From the NCBI GenBank assembly GCA_015832175.1, contig WJXW01000009.1:248001-312000 (forward strand): 64,000 bases of DNA. Direction: 5' to 3'. This document shows, piece by piece, positions 24,651 to 36,208 of the stretch; the first letter of the stretch is position 1; every line of letters begins with the position of its first letter. This DNA comes from Paraphaeosphaeria minitans. Taxonomy: Eukaryota; Ascomycota; Dothideomycetes; Pleosporales; Didymosphaeriaceae. Made by a program: the position numbers and the translations under genes. The notes under the pieces are model-generated. The model did no database searches, had not been told where the DNA came from, and saw only the letters and a program-made list of their open reading frames with translations.

Positions 24651-25266
24651 ATGGGTCGCAAACTCAAGCACCATGAGCAGAAGCTCCTCCGCAAGGTCGA
24701 CTTCAAGTCAGAGTCCCCTCCTCCCGCTGCTGTTCCTAGCTGACAATTCCAGCACCTACAAGTCCGACAACGACCACCGCGAGCACGCCGTCATGCGCCG
24801 CTACGGCGTCCAAAAGCGCGACGACTACGCAAAGTATAACCGCCTCGCCGGCTCGCTGCGCCAACTCGCGCACAAGATCGCCGCCCTCGAGCCCACCGAC
24901 GACTTCCGCCGCAAGCACGAGGACCTGATGCTCGAGAAGCTGTTCGCCATGGGCATATTGGGGACCGGCGGGTCGGGCCGCGGGAAGCTGTCCGACGTTG
25001 AGCACAAAGTTACCGTGAGCGCCTTTTGCAGGAGGAGGTTGCCTGTTGTTATGACCAAGCTCCGGATGGCGGATAATGTGACAGCTGCGATCAACTTCAT
25101 CGAGCAGGGCCATGTCCGGGCTGGAACGGATGTCATTACCGACCCGGCGTATTTGGTCACAAGAAATATGGAGGATTTCGTGACGTGGGTGGATTCGTCC
25201 AAGATCAAGCGGAACATCATGAAGTATCGGCACCAGCTCGATGACTTCGAGTTGGAGGCCTTGTAG
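24651..25266 (+). CDS. IMP3: U3 snoRNP protein Imp3 (S4 domain), 189 aa
   Basis: Exon 1 (24651-24706) encodes [18 protein letters not shown]; a 46-nt GT-AG intron follows and exon 2 (24753-25266) continues with [18 protein letters not shown]. The start at 24651 gives the conserved Imp3 N-terminus; without splicing the frame stops almost at once. Further family blocks are [30 protein letters not shown] (start of the S4 RNA-binding domain, about residues 105-165), [18 protein letters not shown] and [19 protein letters not shown]. The length matches human IMP3 (184 aa). Imp3 works with Imp4 and Mpp10 in the nucleolar small-subunit processome, helping U3 snoRNA pair with pre-rRNA. Confidence 0.97.
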
Positions 25267-25651
25267 GAGAGAAGGCATGTGCATTGGGCGGCGTATATTT
25301 TTCCAGCATTTCCGGCGTCATGGCTCCTGCAATACCCTCTATTTGGGCCCATCGATCAATCGACTACTTTTGGCTCTGCACATCACACCATTGTGTCCGC
25401 AGTTGCTTCCAGAACTTGCCACAGCCTGTGATTTTTATTTCTTCTACAGTGGTCACAGACGAAAGCTTGGTATGACATCGGACGCAGGACTGAAATTTTT
25501 GGGAATAACACAGTTCCATCCATGAGGCAACCTACATGAGCCAGCAAAGCACAAATTCCGAGGCCGGCCAAAGCTCGTTCTACTCACACACCGCATCCAG
25601 TTCCCCCTTCACAACGGTGCCTCACCTAACCGCCCTAAGCCAGTCTCCAGC

Positions 25652-26084
25652 CTAGCCCATCCGCCCATATCCTCCCCCATTCGGATTTTTCTCCACCTCC
25701 GGCGTCGGTGAAGGTGTAGGCTCCACGATACGGTACCAACAGCACGACCAGCAGCCCTGTCCGCAGTCAGCCCTCCCCTTCCTTTCCCTTTTCCCTTTCC
25801 CCTTCTCTGCCTTTAACCTCCCACCCCTCCCATCACCGTCTCGGTCCTCATCACGACAGCCTTGAAAAAGAGTGAGAATAGAATTGAATGGCACATACCC
25901 CGTTTTTCCCCGGCACCCCCGGCGCACAGGATTCCGCCAGGCCCTCGACGGTAGCTGCGCAGCGCCGGTCGCACGATCTCTCGTGGTTGCCGTGGAAAGT
26001 GATGTTCAGCCCCGGGTCCTGGGCGACCGTGGGAATCGCGCTGATTCCGCTGGCCAGGAGCAGGGTCAGAAGGATGGGTCTCAT
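25652..26084 (-). CDS. Small Cys-rich secreted protein, about 126 aa
   Basis: Exon 1 (26084-25899) starts MRPILLTLLLASGISA, a good signal peptide, then has a short Cys-bearing segment (RSCDRRCAATVEGLAESC). A GTATGT donor and a GAG acceptor remove 52 nt and bring in exon 2 (25846-25652), which is Lys/Arg-rich, then CGQGCWSCCWYR and a Pro/Thr tail EPTPSPTPEVEKN. The nearer CAAG acceptor gives a frame that stops quickly, which is why I prefer the less usual one; the exon border is therefore the weak point. I do not recognise a family. A small, secreted, Cys-rich protein could be an effector-like or surface protein, but that is inference from general features only. Confidence 0.45.
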
Positions 26085-26503
26085 GGTTCCTGATACTGGT
26101 CCAATGGCAAAGGACGAAGGCTTTGCCGATGAATAAAGCTGAGAAGTACTCGTGGAGCTGAGGTTGGGTCTGGATGTGAATTCTGCGAATATTCGCGGCG
26201 TTGCTGGGAGTTTAAGAAGGACTGGGGTGTCGTACGGAAGGAGGGCGGTGGTACGAGGGGATGAGACTATATTTCTTCATCTACGCAGCGGGAGCCAAGT
26301 CGGATGGAGGCGATTGGCGTGTGCTGGAGACTTTGAGGTGGTTAATTGAGACAATGAGTTTTGATCTAGCGAAGCTTGCCGATGAAGCTTGGTGGAACAT
26401 GTCCGTGTGTCGGCTAAAAGTGGTACGGAGGTCGCGCTGGACGCATTCTACGAATGCTTGTGGAATACAAGTTTAAGCAACGAAGTACGATACGTTCCAT
26501 CTA

Positions 26504-27682
26504 TCAGAATATCGCTACCGCATTTGGCGGGCTCGCCACCCCTCCAGGAATCTACGTTGCGTCAGCCAATCTCCTTCATATGAAATGTCTCGTCCGTCGT
26601 ACCTTGAGCGGCACGCTGGACACAAAGCAAGTGTATCTCCCGAGCGAATCTGCCTTCTCGCAAAGCCTCTCCAGGTCGAACATTTCCCCTATGGTGACCC
26701 CTACTCCTGTCAGCAAGCGCACCGAAGTAAGGAAGCCAAGGCATAGTTACCCCATCCAGCCAGACACCACTGATGGACCAGTCCCCCTCCTTGCATCTCC
26801 TCCTCCCACGACTCCCCCTTCCAGATCCCACCCGGCTCGTTGTGCTTCCCGACCAGGGGTGCCATCTCGAAAGACGGTGCGTCACTGCAAACGTTAGCAG
26901 CGGCTCTGACACAGTCCCAGCAAAGAATGCCAAACGGCTCACCCCGCGACGGCCACAAATCCCGCCTCCCAAATCCACCGCAGCACCTCCTTACTACTCT
27001 CCACCCCCAAGAACTCCGCCGTCTGCTTCGCCGCCTGCGCCTTCCTCTCCGCATCGCTCAACGCCTCGTAATCCCTCGTGAACCCCGTCCGAAGCAACAA
27101 CATATCCCCCTCTCTAGTATCCACGCCCGTCTCCCCGAGCATATCCTTCAACACCTCAGCCGAGATGCTCTTCGGCTGCAGCGCATTCACCCTCGCCAAC
27201 CCCTTCCGCTCCAGATACCGCGGATAATCCAGAATGACACCCCTCGTCGTGATCCCGCCCGCCTGCACCCACCGATCAATCCCAATCACGTCGCTCTCTT
27301 CGATGTCCCTCTGGCTCCGCCCGCCATAGAACTGCTTCGCCTTCTGGTACCCGTAGTGCCGAAGTCCGTCCCACTGACTGCTGCTCTGCGTGTTGATGTC
27401 GATGAAGTCATCGTTCACGGACCGGGGGGCCTTGCTGTGCAGACGCCACTTGAAACCGGGGCGGTTGAAGGACGGGTACGTGGGCAGGTTGAGGTACCAG
27501 TCTAGGGAGACGCGCTCGCCGAGCCGGATTTCCTGCGCGGCTTGTTTGACGATGGCGGGGGTGAGGAGGTTGAGCGCGCCTAGTTCGTCGTTGGGACCGT
27601 AGAGGCCCCATGCATTCCCTGGAGGGCCATTCTTGTCGAGGGGGAGGGATGAGAAGGGGGGACGGGTGGTTGTTGGAGGCAT
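26504..27682 (-). CDS. Cyclase-family protein (kynurenine-formamidase-like fold), 341 aa
   Basis: Four exons, 27682-26943, 26884-26751, 26706-26603 and 26551-26504, joined in frame by GT-AG introns of 58, 44 and 51 nt. The ATG at 27682 (MPPTTTRPPF) is used because the frame upstream has only a TTG. Blocks: GNAWGLYGPNDELGALNLLT, ERVSLDWYLNLPTYP, SQWDGLRHYGYQ, DVIGIDRWVQAGGITTRGVI, GDMLLLRTGF, AVAGDAPSFE, and the end VGVTIGEMFDLERL with IPGGVASPPNAVAIF. These match the fungal branch of the Cyclase (PF04199) family, where SQWDGLRHYG replaces the bacterial HxGTHxDxPxH metal site. Relatives hydrolyse or cyclise small amides and esters; the substrate of this branch is unknown to me. The predicted protein is probably cytosolic, with no signal peptide. 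Confidence 0.9.
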
Positions 27683-28153
27683 GGTGGGGAGCTGGAGCGA
27701 TGTTTGGTGAAGATGATTCTTCGGCTGATATATCAAGTGCGTCGAACTTGAGAGAGTGTTTAGGTCGTGCGTACCGATGTCGTTACTTATACGTTTGGTT
27801 GCTCGGGCTGATGATGCACCTAACTGTGGGGTTGGTGGTGCCTCAAAGCGGGGCTACTCTTACTTTCGTGCTAGATAATCCGTACCACGCCTGCGCGTGC
27901 CTACATGACCAAACTCAGGATGCGTCGTTCGTATCAACTGTGTACATTCGCATCCCTGGTGCTGCCGGACTGGAAGTTACGCTTTTGAATACGCAACAAT
28001 TGCGATTCGGTCATTTCCACACTTTCGATGGTATATCAACTGTCAGTATATGCCAAACTCCTAAGAGACCATTCCCTCCAAGTCTACCGGGTTTGGATCT
28101 GATATGGCAAACAGGATGAACATCTTACACACACTCCACATCCAAAATTCTCC
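27683..28153. other. Intergenic, nothing recognised
   Basis: The gap between the start of the cyclase-family gene and the stop of HIS7, both on the minus strand. It should hold the cyclase-gene promoter and the HIS7 3' end. Confidence 0.6.
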
Positions 28154-29931
28154 CTATATTGCCTCTTCAAACTGCCTCACCAACTGCCCCTTCTCTTGCA
28201 GGAAGTCTTTAACCTGCTTGACCGTGTACTCTCCGCGGTGAAACTATTTCTGTTAGCACTCATCGCTCAAACAACAAATCCAATCATCTCAACTTACCAT
28301 GCCAGCACCCAACGCCGCATCCGTACTCGTCTTCGCAAATACCTCCTCAAAGTGCCCTGGTTTCCCTGCCCCACTGCTTGCAATAACCGGGATCTTAATA
28401 GCCGCTTTCACATCATTGATGAGCTCGAGATCAAACCCACTATTCGTCCCATCCTTGTCTATGCAGTTTAGCAGAATCTCGCCCGCGCCCATAGCCTCCA
28501 CAGCCGTAACTAGCTGCCGGACATCGAAGTCGCGGCCCTCGCGCCCACCCTTGATCGTGCACTGATACCACGCATACTCCTCACCGTTGGGGCCCTTGGT
28601 CGCCATCTTGACGGTGTGGTGCGGCGTGGCGTCAGGAGAGGACACATAGATGCGGCGGGGATCGATGCTGATGACGACGGCCTGGTTACCGTAGGCGGAG
28701 GAGATGGCCTCGATGGCCGTGGAGCCGTTCAATTTCGATCCACGGGCGAAGTATTCTTCCGCGGCGGTGACGGCGTCAGAACCGATGCTGACTTTGTCCG
28801 CGCCCGACTTGAAGTACATGGTTGCGATGTCGAGGGCGGAGATCTTGGTGCCATCTGTGTCGACAGTGTCGCGGATGCCGCCGCCAATGGTGAGGGGCAC
28901 GAAGACGGTTTCGCTGGTGCGCCGCAGGATCTCGAGCATGGGCGTGTCGGCGACGGGGCAGTTGCGGAAGGAGGTGATGTTCAGGAAAGTGACTTCGTCG
29001 GCGCCCTGCTCGTAGTACTTCTTCGCCATCTCTACTGGCTTTCCCAGGTTGCGCACTTCACCGCCTGTGTTTACGCCGTCTTTCTCTCGCACGTCGTACT
29101 GGTCGCCCTTGGTGACGACGAGGTCGCCCTGGTCGTTTGTCCGCACGTCCAAGCAGGCGATGACTCTCCGCGTTAGGCCTTCTCTTGTTGCTTCCGTAGA
29201 AGGGATGTTAGGTAGCTTTTGTATCCTCTCGCCATCGCAAAATGCTTTCAAAGCACGCAGACCAGCCGCTCCGCTCTTTTCGGGGTGGAACTGCGTCGCG
29301 AAGACGTTGTCCTTTGCCACTGCGCCCACAAACTCTTCATCGCCATAGCGCGCCGTTGCCACTTGCCAGCCCTCTTTTTCCAGCTCGCCCTCTACATATG
29401 GCGCGGCATACGAGTGAACATAGTAATACTTCGAGTCCGGTCGTAGTCCATACAACGACTCATCTGTAACCTGGCCGGTTCGCGACGTGTTTGCACTATT
29501 CCAGCCAATGTGCGGCACGCTCTTGTCCTTGCTGTCGAACTTCTTCAACCGCGCCGGTATCACGCCCAGACCCTTCACGTTCGGGTCTTCTTCTGAACCC
29601 TCGAACAGCGCTTGTATCCCGACGCATATGCCCATGAACGGTTTCCCGGCTTTGATGTGTTCCCGGATGGGTTCGACGTAGCCCGCCTTTTCGAGGTTCG
29701 TCATGCAGTGGCCGAAGTGGCCGACACCGGGGATGATCAGTTTCTACGGAATCAACTACATCAGCTCATGTCAATTGGTGTTTAAAGCACACGGCTGGGC
29801 ATCTCTACCTCTGCAGCAGGTACGTCGGCGGGTGATCTGACCCACTCCACGGTGTAGCCGACTTTTTCAATGGCATTGACGAGCGAGCGCACGTTTCCGG
29901 CGACATAGTCGAGTAAGTGGACGGTCGGCAT
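28154..29931 (-). CDS. HIS7: Imidazole glycerol phosphate synthase hisHF, 552 aa
   Basis: Exons 29931-29809, 29743-28298 and 28243-28154 are joined by GT-AG introns of 65 and 54 nt. The total, 552 aa, equals yeast His7. The N-terminal glutamine amidotransferase part has [32 protein letters not shown], the nucleophile Cys in [16 protein letters not shown] (about residue 81) and the His/Glu pair in [11 protein letters not shown]. The C-terminal cyclase (HisF barrel) starts [22 protein letters not shown], has [20 protein letters not shown] and the catalytic Asp in [18 protein letters not shown], and ends GAGM then [15 protein letters not shown]. The enzyme joins steps five and six of histidine biosynthesis and releases AICAR to purine synthesis. 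All key residues are present. Confidence 0.97.
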
Positions 29932-30338
29932 TGTGATCAATTGATGTTTGTGGTGTGAATGATCGAACGAATGACTGGTCTTTGGAGATTATTGTGCTAC
30001 TGACTCATGACGCGGTTGCACTTGCCCCGCCATCGGAGGGGTAGGAACAGTCGCGCTAGGGAACGCGTGAGTTCCAAAGTACCGCCGAACGCCTCATACA
30101 TCACACTGCGTGAGTAAATGGTGTTTTGAATAAAATCGTGTCCATCGTTGGATATTCGGATAGGCTATTCCCCTCTGCTTGCCTTCCTTATGTACAGCCG
30201 ATACGCCGGAGCGACCGCAGACCTCCACACCACCATGCACACGCTAGCATGCCAAAGAAACCCAGTCAATGCGCTGTTTGATATCAAGACACCCAATAAA
30301 CACCGGCAGAAACGAGAACAGAACAGGTCGGAAGCCGT

Positions 30339-31486
30339 CTAAACGAGGCCGTCGTAGAGAGACAGGGCCGAAACGATCGTCTCGTCGCGCTTGGAGCCTT
30401 CCTTGAACTCGGCCATGTCCAAGCTGCCGTTCTCGTCCTTGTCCATCATCCGGAAGATTTTGCGTACGCGCTTCTCGGGCGTGTCCTCGTCTTCGGGAAG
30501 CTTGACCATGGAGCCGACCTAGAACGGTCAGTGCTGTCAAATACCATTGCGGGACGCCATACCATCTTGTATATCGCCTCGACGATTGACAGCATCTCCT
30601 CGTAGCTAATCTTTCCGTCGCCGTCGATATCGTACAGCTGGAATGCCCAGTCGAGCTTGTCCTCCATCTTTCCGCGGCTCGTGACGCTCAGAGCACAGAT
30701 AAACTCCTTAAAGTCGATGGTGCCAGACTTGTCCGCGTCGAAGACATTGAACACATAATCTGCAAACGAGGATGGATCGCCGAATGGGAAGAACTGTTTG
30801 TAAATCTTCTGGAATTCCTCCTTGGTGAGCATGCCAGAGGGGCAGTCCTTGAGGAACCCTGCGTTTGCTTAGTGTCGGTATTCCACCATGGGACCAGGTT
30901 CTCCTCACCCTTGTACCATTGCTGCAGCTCCTTCTTGTCAAAGTGGGTCGCCTTCTGGAGGTCGGCCAGCTCTTGCTGGGAAAGCTTGCTCTGGCTGCGG
31001 GGTAGCACTATCAGCGTCTCGTTCACAATTTCGATGTGCTCGACAGGACTGCGCGCAGCAAGCTCCGCCTCAAAGGACTTGACGGCATTGGCGAGGGCGA
31101 CTTTGCACAAGGCGTGGTAATGGGGGTAGCCGCGGTCGCCGTGGTGCGGTATGTCGACGTGGTGCAGGCGCGCAAAGTTGAGCGGCACCTGGTGGTCCTC
31201 CAAGAGAGGCGGGGTGCTGTGGCCCAGCGGTATGTGGTCGTCGGGCATTGCGCAGAAGGGGTGGTGCCTGGTATGCGCGTGGCGGCCGAGCTGATGTCCG
31301 GCAGCCAGAATAGCGTTGGCGGGCGGTTGAATGTCGTGGAGCGCGCGCTGTCCAGTGCAGACGCCCGGTCTGAATGTGCAGGCGCCATGTTTGGGCGGGT
31401 CGTGCGGTGAAAGGCAGGCGTGGTCCGGTCTGAGGCGAGAGGTTGCTGCAGCGCAAAGAGAGGTGGAGGACTCACGATTTACCCAT
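30339..31486 (-). CDS. NCS1: Neuronal calcium sensor 1 / frequenin, 190 aa
   Basis: Exons 31486-31476 (only 11 nt), 30994-30909, 30858-30563 and 30518-30339 give exactly 190 codons, the usual NCS-1/Frq1 length. The spliced N-terminus [13 protein letters not shown] keeps the MGxxxS/T N-myristoylation signal. Then follow [20 protein letters not shown], a degenerate first EF-hand, and three intact EF-hands ([39 protein letters not shown]), ending LSLYDGLV. The protein is a membrane-tethered calcium switch that in yeasts and filamentous fungi activates phosphatidylinositol 4-kinase and affects calcium tolerance and growth. The first intron, 30995-31475, is about 481 nt, roughly ten times the other introns here. 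Confidence 0.97.
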
Positions 31487-31548
31487 GGCTGCGGCGAGAG
31501 CAGGTCACTTTTGCGGTGTCTGGCACGTACAGGCGGACGCAGGTCGTG

Positions 31549-31718
31549 TGAATCGAGGTGAGCGGGCGTGTGAATCGAGGTGAGCGGGCGTGTGAATCGA
31601 GGCCGGCGGCTGTGAATCGAGGTCGGCGGCGTGTAAATGGAGGCGGGCAGCGTGTGAATGGAGGCGGGCAGCGTGTGAATGGAGGCGGGCGGCGTGTGAA
31701 TGGCGGCGGGCGGCGTGT
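31549..31718. repeat. 21-bp minisatellite, about 8 copies, upstream of NCS1
   Basis: Units follow the form gtgaatggaggcgggc followed by agcgt, with g/c and a/g variants in later copies (gtgaatcgaggtgagc at the left end). Most units are 20-22 nt. The array lies about 60 nt upstream of the NCS1 start codon on the side away from the gene, so it is in or near that promoter. Confidence 0.85.
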
Positions 31719-32062
31719 GTAGGGACGTAGATTTGAAGAACAGTCGTCCGTGCTGCGTTCCGGTGGCGGGCGGGGGGGCGATTTGTGAAGCGGCGATATT
31801 TGGCGGGGTCAGTCCGTCACGGACGGGGCGCAGCAGAGGGACAGAAGCGTGGTTGCAGTGTACACGAAGACAACAGCAGGGCGGAAAGGCGCGAAGGCGT
31901 AGAGGTGTGAAGGATTAGGTGCGCGTGTGACAGTGCGAGGGCAAGGGCAGTTGGAGAGTTTCAGCTGGGCGTCGGCAGACGCGACAGATATGGCTTCATG
32001 GCCCCAGGTCGCGGCCGCCATGATGCGCCTGCTCCGGCCAATCCCGCTGCCATTTCACCATG

Positions 32063-32310
32063 TACCTACAGCACCTCCAGTGGCCCTATGTCCATGTACA
32101 GCACCTCCAGTAGCCCTGTGCAAAGCACCTCCAGTATTCCCATGTCCATGTACAGCACCTCCAGTAGCCCTGTGCACAGCACCTCCAGTAGTCCCATGTC
32201 CTTGAACACTGTACAGCACCTCCAGTACCCCTATGTCCATGTACAGCACCTCCAGTACCCCTATGTCCATGTACAGCACCTCCAGCGCCCCTATGCACAG
32301 CACTTCCGTC
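32063..32310. repeat. Cagcacctccagt minisatellite, about 9 units of 21-30 bp
   Basis: Repeated phrase cagcacctccagt followed by a variable ccctatgtccatgta block; units of about 30, 27 and 24 nt are mixed. The array is open in several frames on both strands, and the resulting Ser/Thr-rich or Tyr/Val-rich peptides are not taken as genes. It sits 200 nt before the MED4 start. Confidence 0.85.
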
Positions 32311-32519
32311 CTTTGTGCTTCAGGTTGCCCAGCGCGCACGTCTTGGCCGTGTCGTCGGTGGGCCCTGAAGCGTAGCTCGCTGCTCCAGTCCCTGTCATCG
32401 AAGTTCGCCCACTTCCTCGAGTCACCTTGCAGATGATAAATCTCCCGTCCACCTTCAGGTAGCCCTCTCTCTGGCCCTCTCTCCGGCCCTCTCTCCGGCC
32501 CTCCCTCAGGCCCGAAGCC

Positions 32520-33525
32520 ATGGACGTCACCCTCGACGGCGTCTTCTCGCGTGTTGAGACAGCCTTCACCACCCTCGTCGACTCCATTGCTGCATACAAC
32601 CCATCCCTGCAGGCCGCTAGTGACCTCATTGCTGCCGACGATGAGCTGGCCCGCGGCATAGACAAGCGTAACGAGCACCGCCTGCGACGACTGCCTACGT
32701 ACGATACTAACCCGCCCAGTCGCACAGCACCGGGAGAACACCGCTCGCATCCATGCCCTGCGCGTCGAGCGGGAGGCTCTCGAGGAGCAGTTCAAGTCGG
32801 CCGTCGCTGCCCTTGCCCTTCTGCGACGGGACCTCTTTGCGACCCCCGTGACGAAGTTCCCCGACGACCTGCGCCCGGTGCCCTTCGATGAGCTTCTGCA
32901 ATATGCGAAGAACATTGCCCAGTCCACCGTCCCTCCGACATACCGCGAAGCCCTGCCCGAGAAGCAGCCCGAACACAAATTCAAAGCAGCAGAGGACGGC
33001 GCATCGAGCGCTGTGCCGTCCAACGCGATAGGGACGCCAATACAGCAGCCCGCGCAGGATGCACCTAAGGACGCCGCGGAGGGTCAAGTGAAGGAGGGCG
33101 AGGAGCAAGCCATCACCGAAGACGAAGCGGAGTGGCTGAAGAAGCTCAAGGCGAGCGGCTTTGCCTGGTATCCCTGGCCTGACGAGGAAAAGATCCGCCG
33201 CGGCAACCTGATGCAGATCCAGCATGTGCTGGACCGTGGTAGAGACCCCACCAGCGAAGATCTCACAAACCTGGGCGAAGACGAGAAGGACCGCATAGCG
33301 GCAGAGGCGGCACAGGCCCAGGCAAACCAAGAAGCACAAGCTGCGCACGCTCAAGCTCAAGCTCTGGCTCAGGCTCTGGCCCAGTCGCAAACCCAGCCTC
33401 AAGCCCAGCCTCAAACTGCAGGAGTAGAAGAGAGGCAACCGCATGCGCTTCCACCGAAGCCGGCTGAGAAGCCGCAACAGTTTGCGGGCTTCGACGACCT
33501 CGATTCGGACGACAACAGCGAGTGA
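32520..33525 (+). CDS. MED4: Mediator complex subunit 4, 317 aa
   Basis: Exon 1 (32520-32667) and exon 2 (32720-33525) are separated by a 52-nt GT-AG intron with a perfect TACTAAC branch-site core. The N-terminus MDVTLDGVFSRVETAFTTLV and the coiled coil after it (LAQHRENTARIHALRVEREA) lead into the Med4 signature PVPFDELLQYAKNIAQSTVP then PPTYRE. A second block, AEWLKKLKASGFAWYPWPDE, then EKIRRGNLMQIQ, matches the part I recall from filamentous-fungal Med4. The C-terminus is Ala/Gln-rich with repeated AQAL and QPQAQ, and ends FDDLDSDDNSE. Med4 sits in the middle module of Mediator, which bridges gene-specific activators and RNA polymerase II in the nucleus. Confidence 0.92.
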
Positions 33526-34261
33526 GGCTCTCGCGTTCTCACTTGTGCAAAGGAGATCCGATCAACGTTACGGGCATAGCGGAATCTATCGTGTTCGGTG
33601 TCTTTCAATGTCCCTGGTCTACGGTTCAGTCGGTGAAAGGAGGATGCCGAGATAGGACCAGGGAAGTTGCTCGTAGGGGCTGTTTTACAAGCTGTCCATC
33701 AGCACCATCAAGCCCAAAGGCATGTTGAATAAAATGCAAAGCTCCGTCCATCGTATGCATACGCTTTGTTTCTGACGCTATAACTGTGAGTGGCCATTCC
33801 TTGACGTGCTCGCGTGCCCAGGTGCTGTGTGAATACTCCCACCTCCGAATTACTTATTCTGCGTTCAAACACTCCGTACTCAGACATTTGTCCTGGATAC
33901 TCTACAGTGCAGACAGTTCGCATACCTAGTCTACTCGTAGTCAACAGTAGTTTCGTGTGCGCCCTAGTGTACGTGTGACAAAGACCCCAAAGAGGCATGG
34001 ATGGGAAACATCTAGCGTCGCGGTATCGGCCGGGGCATTTGCAGCCGAGGCCTAACTCCAACAAATAAACTGGAATCCACGGAAAAGCGCTCAAGTAATA
34101 CTACGCAGGACTCTATCACTGCATCAGATAGGAACTGCCCTATCTGGCCTTATGATCCCGGAAAGATCGGCGTGCCATCGCCATCTCCCGCATCTGCTAC
34201 CCGCTTTTGCGCAACGAGCCCCAAGCCCCACGCACATATAACACCCACTCCGCGGGCCTGA
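33526..34261. other. Intergenic, nothing recognised
   Basis: 3' flank of MED4 and promoter of the downstream Zn2Cys6 gene. No coding or RNA feature supported. Confidence 0.6.
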
Positions 34262-36208
34262 ATGGCCAGCACCGCTGGAGCTGCCATCCAAAGCCGGCCC
34301 TACCGTTCCCACAGAGTCCCAGCATGCATACGCTGTCGGAGCCGCAAGATCAGATGCCACATCGACATCCCTGGTGAACCGTGCTTGTCATGTCGCGAGC
34401 GACGGCTGAAGTGCCAGTATGCGGATAAGTCCAGCGAGGGGTCTCCAGAGGACACGAACGGTGGGACGCGCACGCCGAAACGGCAGCGTCTGGACAGGGG
34501 TGCGAATGCTGAGGATGAGGAGGTTGGGCCGAGGAGCGCGCCGCTGCTGCATCGCCCGAGTAACTATCCTTCTGCCAGCATTATTCTGGCGCCGCATGTT
34601 GCTGAAGATGTGGATATCCTGCAGAGACACATGTCGCAACATCGACCGCCTGAGGGATCCGGGTCAGATGCAGGACAGTACCGCACGCTTAACCAGGACA
34701 CGGCTGATCCCATTGTCTACCTCACTGTTCCACGATTCCGGAGTGGTTTGGCACCGGAGCTGGGCGCCGGGAAAGAGCAGCTGGAGATCCTGCAACAGCT
34801 GATGGGCCCGTTCAAGAGAGAAGTCGTTGACTTGTTCTTCTCCTGTATGCATTATGCATTCCCTGTGATGGACGAAGAGTCGTGCTTTCTGCTGAAGAAG
34901 GGCCAGCTCGACAAGGTCAGCAATAACTTGGTCTGCGTTGTGCTTGCGAACGGCACGGCGAACTGGTTCCTGAGCGATACGTTGAAGATGCATCCGAAGC
35001 CAGACCTGCATTACATTTGGAACAAGGTTGGTAACTCTGCACTCATAGAGAGCAAGCATTGACAATCTCAGGCAATCAGTGCACTTCATGAGGACTTCCT
35101 AAGCCCCAGCATGGCCACGGTAAACGCCTCGGTGCTGGATCAAACCGGCCGCCCCTCCGTCTCCATCATGGGCAACCTCACCCTCTGCGGACGCACAATC
35201 TCCCTTGCCCAAACCTTCGGCCTCCACCGCGACCCCACAGAATGGAACATCGCCGAGACCGAGAAGCAAAACCGCATCCGCTCCTTCTGGGGCGTCCTTA
35301 TCACCGACTACTGGAGCTCCATCGCCTACGGTGTGCTCCCCCACATCAGCAAACGCTTCTACGATGTGCCTCTGCCCACCATCGATGCGCTCATGCCTCT
35401 CCGCGCCAACCCTGCCCAGCGCTGCGCAACAATCTCCTTCGTGCATCTCTGCGCGCTGACCGAGCTCCTCGGCGACATCCTCCCGCTCGTGTACGAAATC
35501 AATCCCAGCCGCGCGACCCTCTCCGACACGGTGGCCTCGCTCAAAGCCCAGCTCAAGAAACTTGAGGACCAGCTCCCAGACTGGCTGCCCCTCCCCAACA
35601 AACCCGGCACCTCGAACCTCTGGTTATGCTTCCTCTCGGTACGTCTGCTACTCAGCCGGGTAAACCTGCGCGCCGCCGTCCTCGCCGACGAACCCACGCT
35701 CAAGAAAGCCCGGTTTGACGAGCTGAGGCAGGCTAGTACTGCGATCCTAGACTACATCTGCTTCCTCGGCCAATCCCAGTTCCAGGACTTCTGGCTCCCC
35801 TACGCCACGCATCTTCTCGTGCACGCCGTCACCGTCTCCCTCCGCTGCGCCGTCGAAACGCCCGACGTCGAGCAGCGCACATCCTCCGTCTCCACCCTCG
35901 AGCGCTTCATCACGCACATCCAGCACGCGCGGGACAATTACAACTGGGACATCGCCGGCTACACGCTCGAGCGGTGCGGCGAGAGCGTGGCCAAGATTGC
36001 CAGTCTGACGCAACGCGGGGACGCGCCGCCGCCGGAGGCTATATTGGTTATGCCTGAGCGCCCGCAGGACCCGGAGGAAGCGCATACGGGGCCCGTGATG
36101 GAGGATGGCGGGTTGTTGCTGAGCGATCTGCTGGATCCGAATGCGTTTGATTTTAGCTGGGAGGCGTTGTGGAATACGCCGAGTGGGATGACGAATTTTG
36201 CGCTGTAA
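34262..36208 (+). CDS. Zn2Cys6 transcription factor with fungal-specific TF domain, 633 aa
   Basis: Exons 34262-35026 and 35072-36208 are joined by a 45-nt GT-AG intron, giving WNKAISALHEDFLSPSM across the junction. The DNA-binding domain is complete at residues 22-52: C-x2-C-x6-C-x8-C-x2-C-x6-C in ACIRCRSRKIRCHIDIPGEP and CLSCRERRLKC. A basic stretch TPKRQRLDRG follows and may be a nuclear signal. The middle homology region is recognised by FFSCMHYAFPVMDEESCF and AQTFGLHRDPTEWNI, then RIRSFWGVLITDYWSS. Such proteins regulate a pathway, often of neighbouring genes, but no target can be read from this sequence. Nearest downstream neighbours are the FAD oxidase and P450 genes, about 2-6 kb away. 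Confidence 0.93.

Noticed and set aside
32055..33023. 322-codon minus-strand frame over the minisatellite and MED4
   Set aside because: It is antisense to MED4 and continues through the cagcacctccagt array; MED4 itself is clearly supported.
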